Source of the DNA: Companilactobacillus kimchiensis
GTDB lineage: Bacteria; Bacillota; Bacilli; Lactobacillales; Lactobacillaceae
NCBI RefSeq assembly: GCF_001438805.1
Contig: NZ_JQCF01000004.1
Coordinates: 1 to 64,000 of the forward strand
Direction of reading: 5' to 3'
Length of the DNA stretch: 64,000 bases
Below are positions 1 through 7,437 of the stretch, piece by piece. A program made the position numbers and the translations under genes. Position 1 is the first letter of the stretch, and the number at the start of each line of letters is the position of its first letter. The notes under the pieces were generated by a model. It was not told the DNA's origin, ran no database searches, and saw only the letters and a program-made list of their open reading frames with translations.

Positions 1-30
1 ATTTTAGAGACTTATGTCACAGCCTCTTTT
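1..30 (-). terminator. Possible terminator, cut by window edge
   Basis: Reading the minus strand, GAGGCT and AGTCTC can pair around an 8-base loop, followed by TAAAAT. The element lies just after the small gene at 31-153. It resembles a GAGGCTGTGACATAAGTC-type intergenic hairpin often seen in lactobacilli, but the window ends before the full repeat could be seen. Confidence 0.35.
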
Positions 31-153
31 TTATTCAAACTTTTTATTATCATTTAGGTGCTCAGTGCCTAATTCATCATATCTTAAATCAATTAGTTCT
101 TGATACATAAGATATTCAAAGTAAGCGTCAGTCACATCATTAAATAACGCCAT
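31..153 (-). CDS. Small acidic hypothetical protein (40 aa)
   Basis: A 40-codon open frame begins MALFNDVTDAYFEYLMYQEL and ends in KKFE. An AAGGGG ribosome binding site sits 6 bases before the ATG, which is why it is called despite its size. It follows the membrane protein gene at 168-668 by 14 bases on the same strand, so the two are probably co-transcribed. The protein is acidic and rich in Tyr and Asp, with no membrane segment. No family is recognised. It may be a small partner of the upstream protein, but that is only inferred from spacing. Confidence 0.6.
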   Translation of the reverse strand: MALFNDVTDAYFEYLMYQELIDLRYDELGTEHLNDNKKFE

Positions 154-167
154 AGTTTTCCCCTTAT

Positions 168-668
168 TTATATTTTGGTCTGGATAAAATCTGCTGAAAT
201 AACTGGTCGATTAATATCCCGTCCCTTTTCATTAACATAACTATCCATTGTTAATACGCGTCCATAAAATTTAACGGGATCCTCTTCCTGAAGATTAATC
301 TCCCCACGTGCAAAATCGGCAACGTTATATTTCAGCTTTATAGTTCTAGATTCGTCATTTCCATCTAGTGCTACTAATAAGTATTTATGTTCCATATCTA
401 AATTTTTGATATGACCGGTTTGATAAATTTTTGTACCGTAATACAAACTAGTATTCGAATACAAATTATCGAACGAGACATATGCGTATTTTTTGCGTTC
501 ACTTTTGAATTCTTCAACCGTCTTTTGTTTGGATCTGTTAGCCAAATCAATTTTGGTTTCTTGAATACTTCCGACAATCCTGTTATTTGATGACAGTAAA
601 TAAATCGTTAACAAACCAAGTGTGCACAATAGCGCCATAAAGAGTCTGGTCGGTAAATTTCTTATCAT
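168..668 (-). CDS. Membrane-anchored hypothetical protein (166 aa)
   Basis: The protein starts with a short basic end and one hydrophobic segment at about residues 8-26, then a polar domain likely outside the membrane. The soluble part (about residues 60-166) alternates short strands with phrases such as KFYGRVLTMDSY, which would suit a small beta-barrel (OB-like) fold; this is an impression, not a family match. The ATG at 668 follows a GGGGGAA ribosome binding site. It is the first gene of a likely two-gene unit with the 40-aa protein downstream. Function unknown. Confidence 0.75.
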   Translation of the reverse strand: MIRNLPTRLFMALLCTLGLLTIYLLSSNNRIVGSIQETKIDLANRSKQKTVEEFKSERKKYAYVSFDNLYSNTSLYYGTKIYQTGHIKNLDMEHKYLLVALDGNDESRTIKLKYNVADFARGEINLQEEDPVKFYGRVLTMDSYVNEKGRDINRPVISADFIQTKI

Positions 669-767
669 TTAATTCCCCCAATAATCCAAAGATAACAAAG
701 GTCTAGACAAATTACAATTGATTTAAACCACTTAAATATTTAAATATAATTGTATAAATTCGCCAAT

Positions 768-801
768 AAAAAATACTCCTAAACATAAATTTAGGAATAT
801 T
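768..801 (-). terminator. Rho-independent terminator after mgtC-like gene
   Basis: TCCTAAA and TTTAGGA pair around a short loop, with ATAC/AATAT extending the stem. On the minus strand the hairpin is followed by a run of T (AAAAAA on plus at 768-773). It lies directly beyond the stop of the gene at 805-1506; a T run on the plus strand suggests it works both ways. Confidence 0.7.
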
Positions 802-804
802 TTT

Positions 805-1506
805 TTAGACATTTATTGTTTCTACTTTAATAATATTATCATTCATAGACAAGCCCTCAACAATATCGACATAGTCCAAACTTTTACCAAAATCTATCGA
901 ATAAACATTGGTATAAACTTTTTCATTATCTCGTTTGATCACACTAAATCTGACCCCTTCAACAGTGATGTCATTCTTCTGAAAATAATCATCAATGAAC
1001 TGCTTTGTATCAATCTTATGCAGATATTCAATTTTTAACTTCCGTACTGGACTGATACGAATAATCTTCTTTAAAAAACCTAACACCGCGTAAACTACTA
1101 AAAAACCTGCGACAGCAATAATGTAATCACCCATCCCTACAGCTAAGCCCAAACAGGCAACGACCCAGAGACTAGCAGCAGTAGTTAAACCACGAATTGA
1201 ATGATGTTCTACAATGATTGTTCCGGCACCAAGGAAACCAATTCCACTTACAACTTGAGCAATCAAACGAGCATCATCAGCTCGAACGACTCCTTTTAAT
1301 TGCGGATATTGTCTAGCTAACTCTAGCGCATTAAATCCAATATTTTGTTGAATCATTGCGATGATACAGGCACCCAGACAAACCAAAATATTGGTTCTCA
1401 TCCCTGCTGGTCGATGTTTATGAGCCCGATCGATCCCTATCACTCCGGCAAAAAGAACCGATAACAATAATCGTCCTACAACTGTAAGAATACTTAATTG
1501 ACTCAA
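805..1506 (-). CDS. MgtC/SapB family membrane protein
   Basis: The first half has about four hydrophobic helices with the family's conserved residues: Asp26-Arg27 after GVIG and a GMRT motif around Arg37, then SGIGFLGAGTI and GLTTAASLW. The last 75 residues form a soluble ACT-like tail. MgtC proteins affect magnesium adaptation and, in some bacteria, inhibit ATP synthase or other targets; the role in this organism is unknown. Length 233 aa is typical. The start is a TTG codon at 1506, 8 bases after GGAGGG. It stands alone between a terminator and the EIIA gene. Confidence 0.85.
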   Translation of the reverse strand: MSQLSILTVVGRLLLSVLFAGVIGIDRAHKHRPAGMRTNILVCLGACIIAMIQQNIGFNALELARQYPQLKGVVRADDARLIAQVVSGIGFLGAGTIIVEHHSIRGLTTAASLWVVACLGLAVGMGDYIIAVAGFLVVYAVLGFLKKIIRISPVRKLKIEYLHKIDTKQFIDDYFQKNDITVEGVRFSVIKRDNEKVYTNVYSIDFGKSLDYVDIVEGLSMNDNIIKVETINV

Positions 1507-1610
1507 AAAACGATCCCTCCAATGTACCCCATTAATTAATATTTCAAGTATAGCATCTACAATATTATCGCTTTAATCAATACACACGAAAAAAGCGTTC
1601 ATGTAAAAGT

Positions 1611-2180
1611 TTATTTAAAAAGTTTAACAATTGCAAATTTATTTTTGGTCTGCCGTAAGGATTGGACAAAACTAGGTCGTAATAGAAGTCGTGCTACACT
1701 AGCTAAATATGGAATATATTGATAATTTTTATCTGTTTCCGGAACCAAAAATGAGATCACTATATCAACTGATTCACTCTTGGACCACTTGATTGATCGC
1801 TGTAGTTTGACAACTAGCATGGTTAATTTAGTAATTGATTCAACTTGAACATGTGGTAGCGCAATTCCAGAACCAAGGTCCGTTGGGCAATTTTTTTCAC
1901 GTACTAAATATTTCCCATAAATTTCTTCAGTATTTACTGTCGTATTCGAATTACTAACCAAATTGGCTAAATATTTCAGTAATTCATTTTTAGAGGCAGC
2001 CTTTACGTCCAAAACAATATCTTTTGGATCCAATACCTTCGAGAAATCACTGATTTTAAAGACTCGTGATTGCTGATTAGGATCGTTACTGTCATTTGTC
2101 ACCCTACTCGTCGATGAATCGATCGGTCCATTAAAAAAATTTCGTACCTTATGCCAAAAAGATACCTTGGAATCAGTCAT
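1611..2180 (-). CDS. Stand-alone fructose-type PTS EIIA protein
   Basis: This 189-aa protein carries a PTS EIIA domain of the mannitol/fructose (PtsN-like) class at about residues 45-189, with the phosphorylated His in the motif GIALPHVQ (residue 110). The ATG at 2180 was chosen over an ATG 27 bases upstream because AGGAG lies 8 bases before it. The N-terminal 45 residues are polar and unmatched. It closely resembles the C-terminal EIIA domain of the upstream EIIBCA protein (shared phrases such as the DELL/NELL repeat and VDI.ISFL.P), so it looks like a duplicated domain. A terminator and a possible own promoter separate it from that gene. It could donate phosphate to the same EIIB or act in regulation. 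Confidence 0.85.
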   Translation of the reverse strand: MTDSKVSFWHKVRNFFNGPIDSSTSRVTNDSNDPNQQSRVFKISDFSKVLDPKDIVLDVKAASKNELLKYLANLVSNSNTTVNTEEIYGKYLVREKNCPTDLGSGIALPHVQVESITKLTMLVVKLQRSIKWSKSESVDIVISFLVPETDKNYQYIPYLASVARLLLRPSFVQSLRQTKNKFAIVKLFK

Positions 2181-2211
2181 TTTGTTATCTCCTATCAAAT
2201 CATTCACCTAT

Positions 2212-2240
2212 ATTATAGAATAACTATTTTGAACTTTAAA
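2212..2240 (-). promoter_or_regulatory. Possible promoter for stand-alone EIIA
   Basis: On the minus strand TATAAT lies at 2212-2217, with a poor -35 (TTTAAA) 17 bases upstream. It falls between the terminator of the fructose operon and the EIIA gene, so the EIIA gene could be expressed apart from the operon. Confidence 0.45.
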
Positions 2241-2256
2241 ATTACAATATAAAAAT

Positions 2257-2295
2257 AAAATAACACCAATTCAAAATATGAATTAGTGTTATTTT
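2257..2295 (-). terminator. Terminator after fructose EIIBCA gene
   Basis: AAAATAACACCAATTCA pairs almost perfectly with TGAATTAGTGTTATTTT around AAATA. A-rich on one side and T-rich on the other, it can stop transcription in both directions. It lies after the stop codon of the gene at 2321. Confidence 0.85.
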
Positions 2296-2320
2296 ATTCT
2301 ACTCTTAAAAAACTACGAAT

Positions 2321-4255
2321 TTATGCTTGAAATAACCGAAGAATCTCATCCTTTGTTTTAGCTTTTCTTAATGAATCAACGAATTCACTATGCATCAATA
2401 ACTTAGAGGTACTTGAAAGATATTCCAAATGATCATTACCTTTATCTTCATCTGGTATCAAAAATGAAATAATTATGTCAACTGGCTGATTATCAAAGGT
2501 TTTCCACTTGATTGGTTGAGCTAATTTAACAATTAACATCGCTGATCCCTTGATAGTTTTATCCTGTGCATGTGGAATTGCTATCCCTTTTTCCATACCA
2601 GTTGAACTCTCAGCTTCACGAGCTAAATATTTTTCGTAAACTGATTTTGAATCAGTTGCGTAACCTAATTTTTTAGAAAAGTCTGCTAAATATTGTAACA
2701 ATTCATCTCGTGAATTAGCTTCTACATCTAATTCAATATTATCCTTATTTAAAATTTTTCCTAAATCATTATTATCGTGGGTATCTTTTTTTGAATCATC
2801 CTCACTATTGGAGATTGTATCAACTGTCACGTTACCTGCTGTGGTTGTCATAACAACAGTATCATGTTTACTTTGACGACCAGCAATAATTGACAATAAA
2901 AATCCTGAAACAAGCGCACCAATTACAATCCATAAAACCCATAAGAATGGTTTATTTACTAATGGTAAAACGATAAATCCACCATGTGGTGCTGGAACAG
3001 AGATTCTAGTGACATATGATAAAATCGCTGCAATTGACGAACCAATCATGAAGGTAGGGATATTTAACAATGGGTTCTTAGCTGCAAAAGGTATTGCTCC
3101 CTCAGTGATATGAGTGGAACCCAATAGAAAATTAACATAACCTGCACTACGTTCTTTTGCTGTATAAGCTTTTTTATTGAATAAAACAGCAAAACCAGTT
3201 GCCAATGGTGGAGCGATACAAGCTGCTGAAACTCCAGCCATAAAGAAGTAATTTCCTTGAGCCAATAGAGCAGTTCCGGTCAAATAAGCAGCTTTATTGA
3301 TAGGGCCACCCATATCAGAAGCACACATAATCCCGACGATTAAGCCTAACAAAATAGGACTAGTGTTTTCCATACTTTTCAAAAATGACATCATCCCTTG
3401 ATTAAGATCCTTCATGGGAACAGACATATACCACATAATACTCCCAGAGATCAGAACACCCAAAACCGGGAAAATAAAAATGGATTTTAAACCATCTAAA
3501 GATTTTGGCAACTTTTTGAATAATTTCGCTAATAAAACGGCAATATAACCAGCCAAGAAACCACCAACAATACCGCCTAAAAATCCAGTTCCATTAGTAT
3601 AGGCTATCATTCCGGTCACAAAACCAATTACTAATCCGGTTCTTTTGCCAATCGCCTCAGCAATATAAGCACACAGGACAGGAACCATCAAATTCATGGC
3701 AAACCCACCAATAGTATTTAATAAGGCTGCTAAAGCATTATACTCTGCACTTTTCGGATCAGCTGAATTAATCCCCCAAAAGAAAGAAACGGCCGTAAGC
3801 ACACCACCAGCAACCACTAGAGGCAACATGTGGGAAACACCATTCATCAAATAAACATACATTTTGTGCCAGAAGGATCCTGTTAGCTCAGCTTCTTCAG
3901 TACTACTAGCATTGGTACTCCCCGAACTGTGATAAACGGGAACATTTTTATCATTCAAAATCTTCTCGATCAATTCATCTGGTTCTTTCATACCCTTTGT
4001 AACCGAAACATTGATCATTCTTTTACCATCAAATCTATCAATATTAACATCTTTATCAGCCGCAATAATAACTCCGTCGGCTTGGGCAATTTCATCTTTG
4101 GTAAATGCGTGTTCAACTCCAGATTGTCCATGTGTCTCAACTTTAATAGAAACTCCTCGCTTTTTAGCAGCTTCTTCCAAAGCCTCTTGAGCCATATAGG
4201 TATGGGCAATTCCTGTTGGACAACCAGTTGCGGCGATAACTCTATATTTAGCCAT
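2321..4255 (-). CDS. fruA: Fructose-type PTS permease, EIIB-EIIC-EIIA fusion
   Basis: This 644-aa membrane protein takes up fructose (or a similar ketohexose) and phosphorylates it. Domains in order: EIIB at residues 1-100 with the phospho-Cys in ATGCPTGIAHT (Cys12); EIIC at about 130-465 with many hydrophobic helices; a Ser/Asp-rich linker; EIIA at about 505-644 with the phospho-His in GIAIPHAQ (His562). The B-C-A order differs from the A-B-C order of the well-known Bacillus FruA. The ATG at 4255 is 3 bases after the fruK stop and its GGAGGG site lies inside the end of fruK, so the two are translationally linked. Fructose is inferred from the fruK partner. Confidence 0.9.
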   Translation of the reverse strand: MAKYRVIAATGCPTGIAHTYMAQEALEEAAKKRGVSIKVETHGQSGVEHAFTKDEIAQADGVIIAADKDVNIDRFDGKRMINVSVTKGMKEPDELIEKILNDKNVPVYHSSGSTNASSTEEAELTGSFWHKMYVYLMNGVSHMLPLVVAGGVLTAVSFFWGINSADPKSAEYNALAALLNTIGGFAMNLMVPVLCAYIAEAIGKRTGLVIGFVTGMIAYTNGTGFLGGIVGGFLAGYIAVLLAKLFKKLPKSLDGLKSIFIFPVLGVLISGSIMWYMSVPMKDLNQGMMSFLKSMENTSPILLGLIVGIMCASDMGGPINKAAYLTGTALLAQGNYFFMAGVSAACIAPPLATGFAVLFNKKAYTAKERSAGYVNFLLGSTHITEGAIPFAAKNPLLNIPTFMIGSSIAAILSYVTRISVPAPHGGFIVLPLVNKPFLWVLWIVIGALVSGFLLSIIAGRQSKHDTVVMTTTAGNVTVDTISNSEDDSKKDTHDNNDLGKILNKDNIELDVEANSRDELLQYLADFSKKLGYATDSKSVYEKYLAREAESSTGMEKGIAIPHAQDKTIKGSAMLIVKLAQPIKWKTFDNQPVDIIISFLIPDEDKGNDHLEYLSSTSKLLMHSEFVDSLRKAKTKDEILRLFQA

Positions 4256-4258
4256 GTC

Positions 4259-5188
4259 TTATCCCTCCAATTGTTCAATTTTGATTTGTTTCATTAATTC
4301 CTTAACATCTTCAAAATTAGTTAATCCAGATCGTGCAGCAGTCGAACTAGCGGCTGCTAAACTTCGTCTTAGGTTATCAGCCAAAGACATATCTTGTTCC
4401 ATTCCCGCGATAAAGGTCCCCAACATGGTATCGCCTGAACAAGCAGTATTAACAACTTTTATTTTGGGAGCATTTCCAAAGAGGACTTCTCTATCATTTA
4501 CGAACAATGCTCCTTTACTGCCCAATGATAAGAGAATATTTTGAGCACCTTTTTTAACTAATTCTTTAGCATCCTTAACTAAAACATCCAGTTCGTCAGT
4601 TTTAGCCCGATCAAACCAAGATAATAATTCTTCGTCATTTGGTTTCAATAAAAACGGATGATAAGCCATGGTATCAACAACTTCGGGATAACTGGTATCA
4701 ATTATCAAATCAAATTGCTGTTTTTCAGCCAGCTTGGCGATCTCTACGATGATCTTTGGTTCGATTCCTTGAGAAAGACTACCTGAAACAATCAATTTAT
4801 CATTTATACCAAGTTGCTTGATTTTCCCTAAAAACTCTTCAACTTTCTCAGATGTTACCTTAGGGCCATTATTAACTTCCTTAAATTCAGTATTGACATC
4901 TACTACCCGTGTAAAAACATTTATCCGCGAAATTCCATCAATATGAGTAAAATCAGTATTAATTCCTTTTTTACACAATGACTCTTCAATAAAATCACTC
5001 GTAAAACCACCACCCACGCCTAGAGCAGTATTATTAATACCCAATTGTTTCAAAATAAATGAAACATTCACACCTTTTCCATTAGGTTGAATATCATAAC
5101 TATTTGTACGATTAACTATTTCCGGTTTTAAATGTTCAGTTTCAATGAATAAATCTATTGCCGGGTTTAAAGTACAGGTATAAATCAT
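4259..5188 (-). CDS. fruK: 1-phosphofructokinase
   Basis: A PfkB-family kinase of 309 aa that would phosphorylate fructose 1-phosphate, made by the downstream PTS, to fructose 1,6-bisphosphate in the cytoplasm. It opens with MIYTCTLNPAIDLFIE, has the GKGVNVS motif near residue 38 and the ATP-site motif NTACSGDTMLG near residue 250 with the catalytic Asp (usually GAGD, here CSGD). The start at 5188 follows AAGGGG; an in-frame upstream codon would add 17 residues that the family lacks. First gene of the operon fruK-fruA. A tagatose 6-phosphate kinase (LacC) is the main alternative, but the fructose EII neighbour favours FruK. Confidence 0.9.
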   Translation of the reverse strand: MIYTCTLNPAIDLFIETEHLKPEIVNRTNSYDIQPNGKGVNVSFILKQLGINNTALGVGGGFTSDFIEESLCKKGINTDFTHIDGISRINVFTRVVDVNTEFKEVNNGPKVTSEKVEEFLGKIKQLGINDKLIVSGSLSQGIEPKIIVEIAKLAEKQQFDLIIDTSYPEVVDTMAYHPFLLKPNDEELLSWFDRAKTDELDVLVKDAKELVKKGAQNILLSLGSKGALFVNDREVLFGNAPKIKVVNTACSGDTMLGTFIAGMEQDMSLADNLRRSLAAASSTAARSGLTNFEDVKELMKQIKIEQLEG

Positions 5189-5308
5189 TGGATTAACCCC
5201 TTTTCGATTTCTTAAATACATCATACATTGTGGTATCATGTAAATGTTTTCATAATCAGAGATTATTGTAACTATCTTGAAAAAAACTTTACAATTTAGG
5301 ATGATTTA
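5189..5308. promoter_or_regulatory. Divergent fruK / rpiR promoter region
   Basis: This 120-base AT-rich gap separates fruK from the divergent regulator. On the plus strand TTGTAA and TACAAT lie 18 bases apart just before the regulator's RBS and would serve as its promoter. The fruK-side promoter is less clear: TTTACA is visible on the minus strand but no good -10 at the proper distance. The RpiR regulator probably binds here. Confidence 0.5.
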
Positions 5309-6061
5309 ATGACAAATAAACTCAGCTCCTCCGAAAAATTTCTTTGGGATTACATTCAAACCAATTTAACCGATATTCCTGAACTATCAATTATCAAATT
5401 AAGCGATGATGCCAAGGTATCGACTGCTACCATTGTCCGTACTATGAAAAAAATGGGCTATTCCGGCTACACAGACTTCCGACAACAATTAACAGCCAAT
5501 ACCAAAAATAATTTCAAATATAAGAATCTAGAAAAAGTCGATCATGATATTAAACAGGCTATCTTTAAAAATAAATATGAAGTTGATAATACTTTAAGAT
5601 CATTAAATGTTGGTTCTATTGAAGATGCAATTCAAAAAATCAAGGAATCATCTGACATTTATATTTTTGCTCGCGGTTTTTCTGAATTTATCGCCAGTGA
5701 AATGTTAGTCAAACTGCAACTATTAGGTAAAAACTGTATCATGAGTTCTGATCCTAATATCATCGTCACCATGAGCAAGCGGATCAAGCGTGAGGACCTA
5801 GTCATCCTTATCACTTTGAATGGTGAAACTTCCGAACTGGTTGAAGGTGCCAAGAACGCTTATCAAAATGGTGTTAGTACCTTAACAATTACTACCAATG
5901 AGGAAAGCTCCATCTCTAAGTATTCCGATATGACTCTCTTGGGATTCAAATCCCAAACATCCTATTTTCCCGATTATGAAGTCCGTTCACGTTTACCTCT
6001 CCAAGTAATCAGTCGCATTCTTTTAGATTCATATGTTATCCGAACTCAAAGAACCAAATAA
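5309..6061 (+). CDS. RpiR/MurR-type regulator of the fructose operon
   Basis: The 250-aa protein has an N-terminal winged helix-turn-helix of the RpiR family (about residues 1-75, with KVSTATIVRTMKKMGYSGYTDF) and a C-terminal SIS sugar-phosphate domain (about 100-235, with YIFARGFSE and LITLNGETSE). Such proteins sense phosphosugars. It is transcribed away from fruK, so it likely controls the fructose operon; lactic acid bacteria more often use a DeoR-type FruR here. Ends at a strong bidirectional terminator. Confidence 0.85.
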   Translation: MTNKLSSSEKFLWDYIQTNLTDIPELSIIKLSDDAKVSTATIVRTMKKMGYSGYTDFRQQLTANTKNNFKYKNLEKVDHDIKQAIFKNKYEVDNTLRSLNVGSIEDAIQKIKESSDIYIFARGFSEFIASEMLVKLQLLGKNCIMSSDPNIIVTMSKRIKREDLVILITLNGETSELVEGAKNAYQNGVSTLTITTNEESSISKYSDMTLLGFKSQTSYFPDYEVRSRLPLQVISRILLDSYVIRTQRTK

Positions 6062-6112
6062 AAAAGGTTTCAATTAATCTAGTTGAAAAACTAAATTGAT
6101 TGAAACCTTTTT
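6061..6112. terminator. Bidirectional terminator
   Basis: AAAAAGGTTTCAAT (6061-6074) pairs with ATTGAAACCTTTTT (6099-6112), with further inner pairing of CTAGTT and AACTA. It ends both the plus-strand regulator and the minus-strand phosphatase. Confidence 0.9.
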
Positions 6113-6560
6113 ATTCTAATTTTTTTAACCACGCTGGTAATACTAACATCAACTGTTGATAAGTTCGATCAAATTTGTGATCGTACCACGGATCCTGTAT
6201 TTCTGAATCCTTATCTAAACTTTCAAATGCTAAATGGATCTTCGATTGGTCCTTAATTGGAGCCAATTGTTTTAGATCTATAATATTTTGCTTATCCATC
6301 CCGATAACTAAATCGGCATTTTTGAAGTCACTTGTTGTAATTTGTTTAGCTCGATGCTCAATGACCGGTACCTTATGACGTTTTAATTCCTCAATTGCTC
6401 CCGAATGTGGAGTGTTACCAATCTCGTAAGTTGAAGTAGCTCGCGATTCAACTTTCAGTGCATCCGACAAACCTTGCTGACTAATTAATTCATCCATGAT
6501 CATTTCTGCCATTGGTGAGCGACAAATATTTCCTAAACAAACAAAAATGATTTTTTTCAT
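6111..6560 (-). CDS. Low-molecular-weight protein tyrosine phosphatase
   Basis: A 149-aa cytoplasmic phosphatase. The P-loop is VCLGNICRSPMAE with nucleophile Cys8, Arg14 and Ser15, and the acid is Asp123 in DPWYD, so the active site is intact. Proteins like this remove phosphate from tyrosine or arginine residues. The ATG at 6560 is one base after the stop of the HTH gene, so translation is probably coupled; a longer reading overlapping that gene has no family support. It is the second gene of a two-gene unit with the HTH protein. Confidence 0.9.
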   Translation of the reverse strand: MKKIIFVCLGNICRSPMAEMIMDELISQQGLSDALKVESRATSTYEIGNTPHSGAIEELKRHKVPVIEHRAKQITTSDFKNADLVIGMDKQNIIDLKQLAPIKDQSKIHLAFESLDKDSEIQDPWYDHKFDRTYQQLMLVLPAWLKKLE

Positions 6561-6561
6561 T

Positions 6562-6837
6562 TTAAAGCAAACCCAACCTTCTTTTAACATCCTCCAGTTG
6601 TGCTTCTAAAACAGGGTCTTTTCGACTAAGAACATCCAAAGCACTAGCTTGTGTAGGTGCCTCCTGTTTAGTTTCTTGAGGTTTTTCAGTTATTTTAGCA
6701 CTCTTATTATACTTTCTAACCCAAGCGGCCACTTGTTGATATGAAATTTCATATTTTTTACCAGTAGCTTTGTAATCATTATCATGTTCAATAGCATATT
6801 GTGCGATTTCTTTTTGTTGCTTTTCGTTGTAATTCAT
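6562..6837 (-). CDS. Lone transposase-type helix-turn-helix protein
   Basis: The first 45 residues resemble the helix-turn-helix of IS3-type transposase OrfA (YKATGKKYEISYQQVAAWVRKY). The rest is a Pro/Gln/Glu-rich linker and a charged C-terminal helix (LEAQLEDVKRRLGLL). No OrfB, inverted repeats or other transposon parts are nearby, so it is probably a domesticated DNA-binding protein rather than a working transposase. It is coupled to the tyrosine phosphatase gene by one base. Its target is unknown. Confidence 0.7.
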   Translation of the reverse strand: MNYNEKQQKEIAQYAIEHDNDYKATGKKYEISYQQVAAWVRKYNKSAKITEKPQETKQEAPTQASALDVLSRKDPVLEAQLEDVKRRLGLL

Positions 6838-6949
6838 ACTAAAAACTCCTAAATGGCTTATTGTTGAAAATTATACCATAGAAAATAGTCCTATTATTGC
6901 TGTAACACAGTTTTAACTATTCAATATTAAAAAAATTGCACAAAAAAAA

Positions 6950-7051
6950 TGGCAGCTCAGGGAGGAACCACCATTAAATCGACAATAGTTTTACAACCAT
7001 TATTATCATGAAATTATCAAGAAAGGGGACCCATAGGATTGACTTCCCCTT
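6950..7051. other. Possible relic of a type I toxin-antitoxin RNA
   Basis: GGAGGAACCACCATTAAA and a following TTTTACAACC block, then a hairpin AAGGGGA (7023-7029) with TCCCCTT (7045-7051), recall from memory the antitoxin-RNA side of small holin-like toxin loci in lactobacilli. No toxin ORF is found on either strand, so if this reading is right the locus has decayed. Weak call. Confidence 0.25.
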
Positions 7052-7124
7052 CAATTACTAATTTTATCACAATCACTTTTAAAATCAGCCTTTTCGATAA
7101 AGACGACATATTTTTATAATATTT

Positions 7125-7161
7125 TGAAGAAAAAGAAAGAAAGCCGGTTAAAACGGCTTTC
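7125..7161 (-). terminator. Terminator, probably for mleR transcript
   Basis: GAAAGCCG (7139-7146) pairs with CGGCTTTC (7154-7161) around GTTAAAA. On the minus strand it is followed by TTTCTTTTTCTTC. It lies 277 bases beyond the mleR stop, so it either ends a long 3' tail or an unseen small RNA. Confidence 0.7.
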
Positions 7162-7437
7162 CCAACATAAAATGGATTTATTTAAACATGTTCTATCCCA
7201 CAAAATATCATCCATTCTATTTCTAAAAAGTGACAATAATGTAATAAAAGCACAATTAGGATTAATATATTGATGAGATATAATTTCCTAATATCATATT
7301 GCATTGGTCATCACATTGTCGACATATAGATTACTTCAAAAAGCTATCTATAAATTAATTCACCAATACCAATTGGTAAATATATTGTAACGTTAATGGA
7401 CTATACCTGTATACCGCGAATTGTTTATATTTAATAT

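Larger units (their letters stand above)
6838..7437. other. 600-base non-coding stretch with hairpins
   Basis: No convincing gene is seen between the HTH gene and mleR. It holds a purine/pyrimidine-rich block at about 6950-7010 (GGAGGAACCACCATTAAA followed by TTTTACAACC), a hairpin at 7023-7051 and a minus-strand terminator at 7125-7161. The rest, 7162-7437, is AT-rich with small palindromes (ACCAATTGGT near 7367) and no supported ORF. Confidence 0.5.

Noticed and set aside
3929..4544. Plus-strand ORFs opposite the fructose operon
   Set aside because: Opposite strand of strongly conserved EIIB and fruK sequences; no RBS and no domain.
6562..6837. An intact IS3 insertion sequence
   Set aside because: Only an HTH segment is present; no OrfB and no inverted repeats were found around it.
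6949..7011. Plus-strand ORF of 20 codons starting MAAQGGTTIK
   Set aside because: Too short, without an RBS, and it overlaps the structured block that looks like RNA.
7171..7272. Plus-strand ORF of 33 codons starting MDLFKHV
   Set aside because: No ribosome binding site, no conservation signal and poor codon pattern; it lies in the AT-rich spacer.
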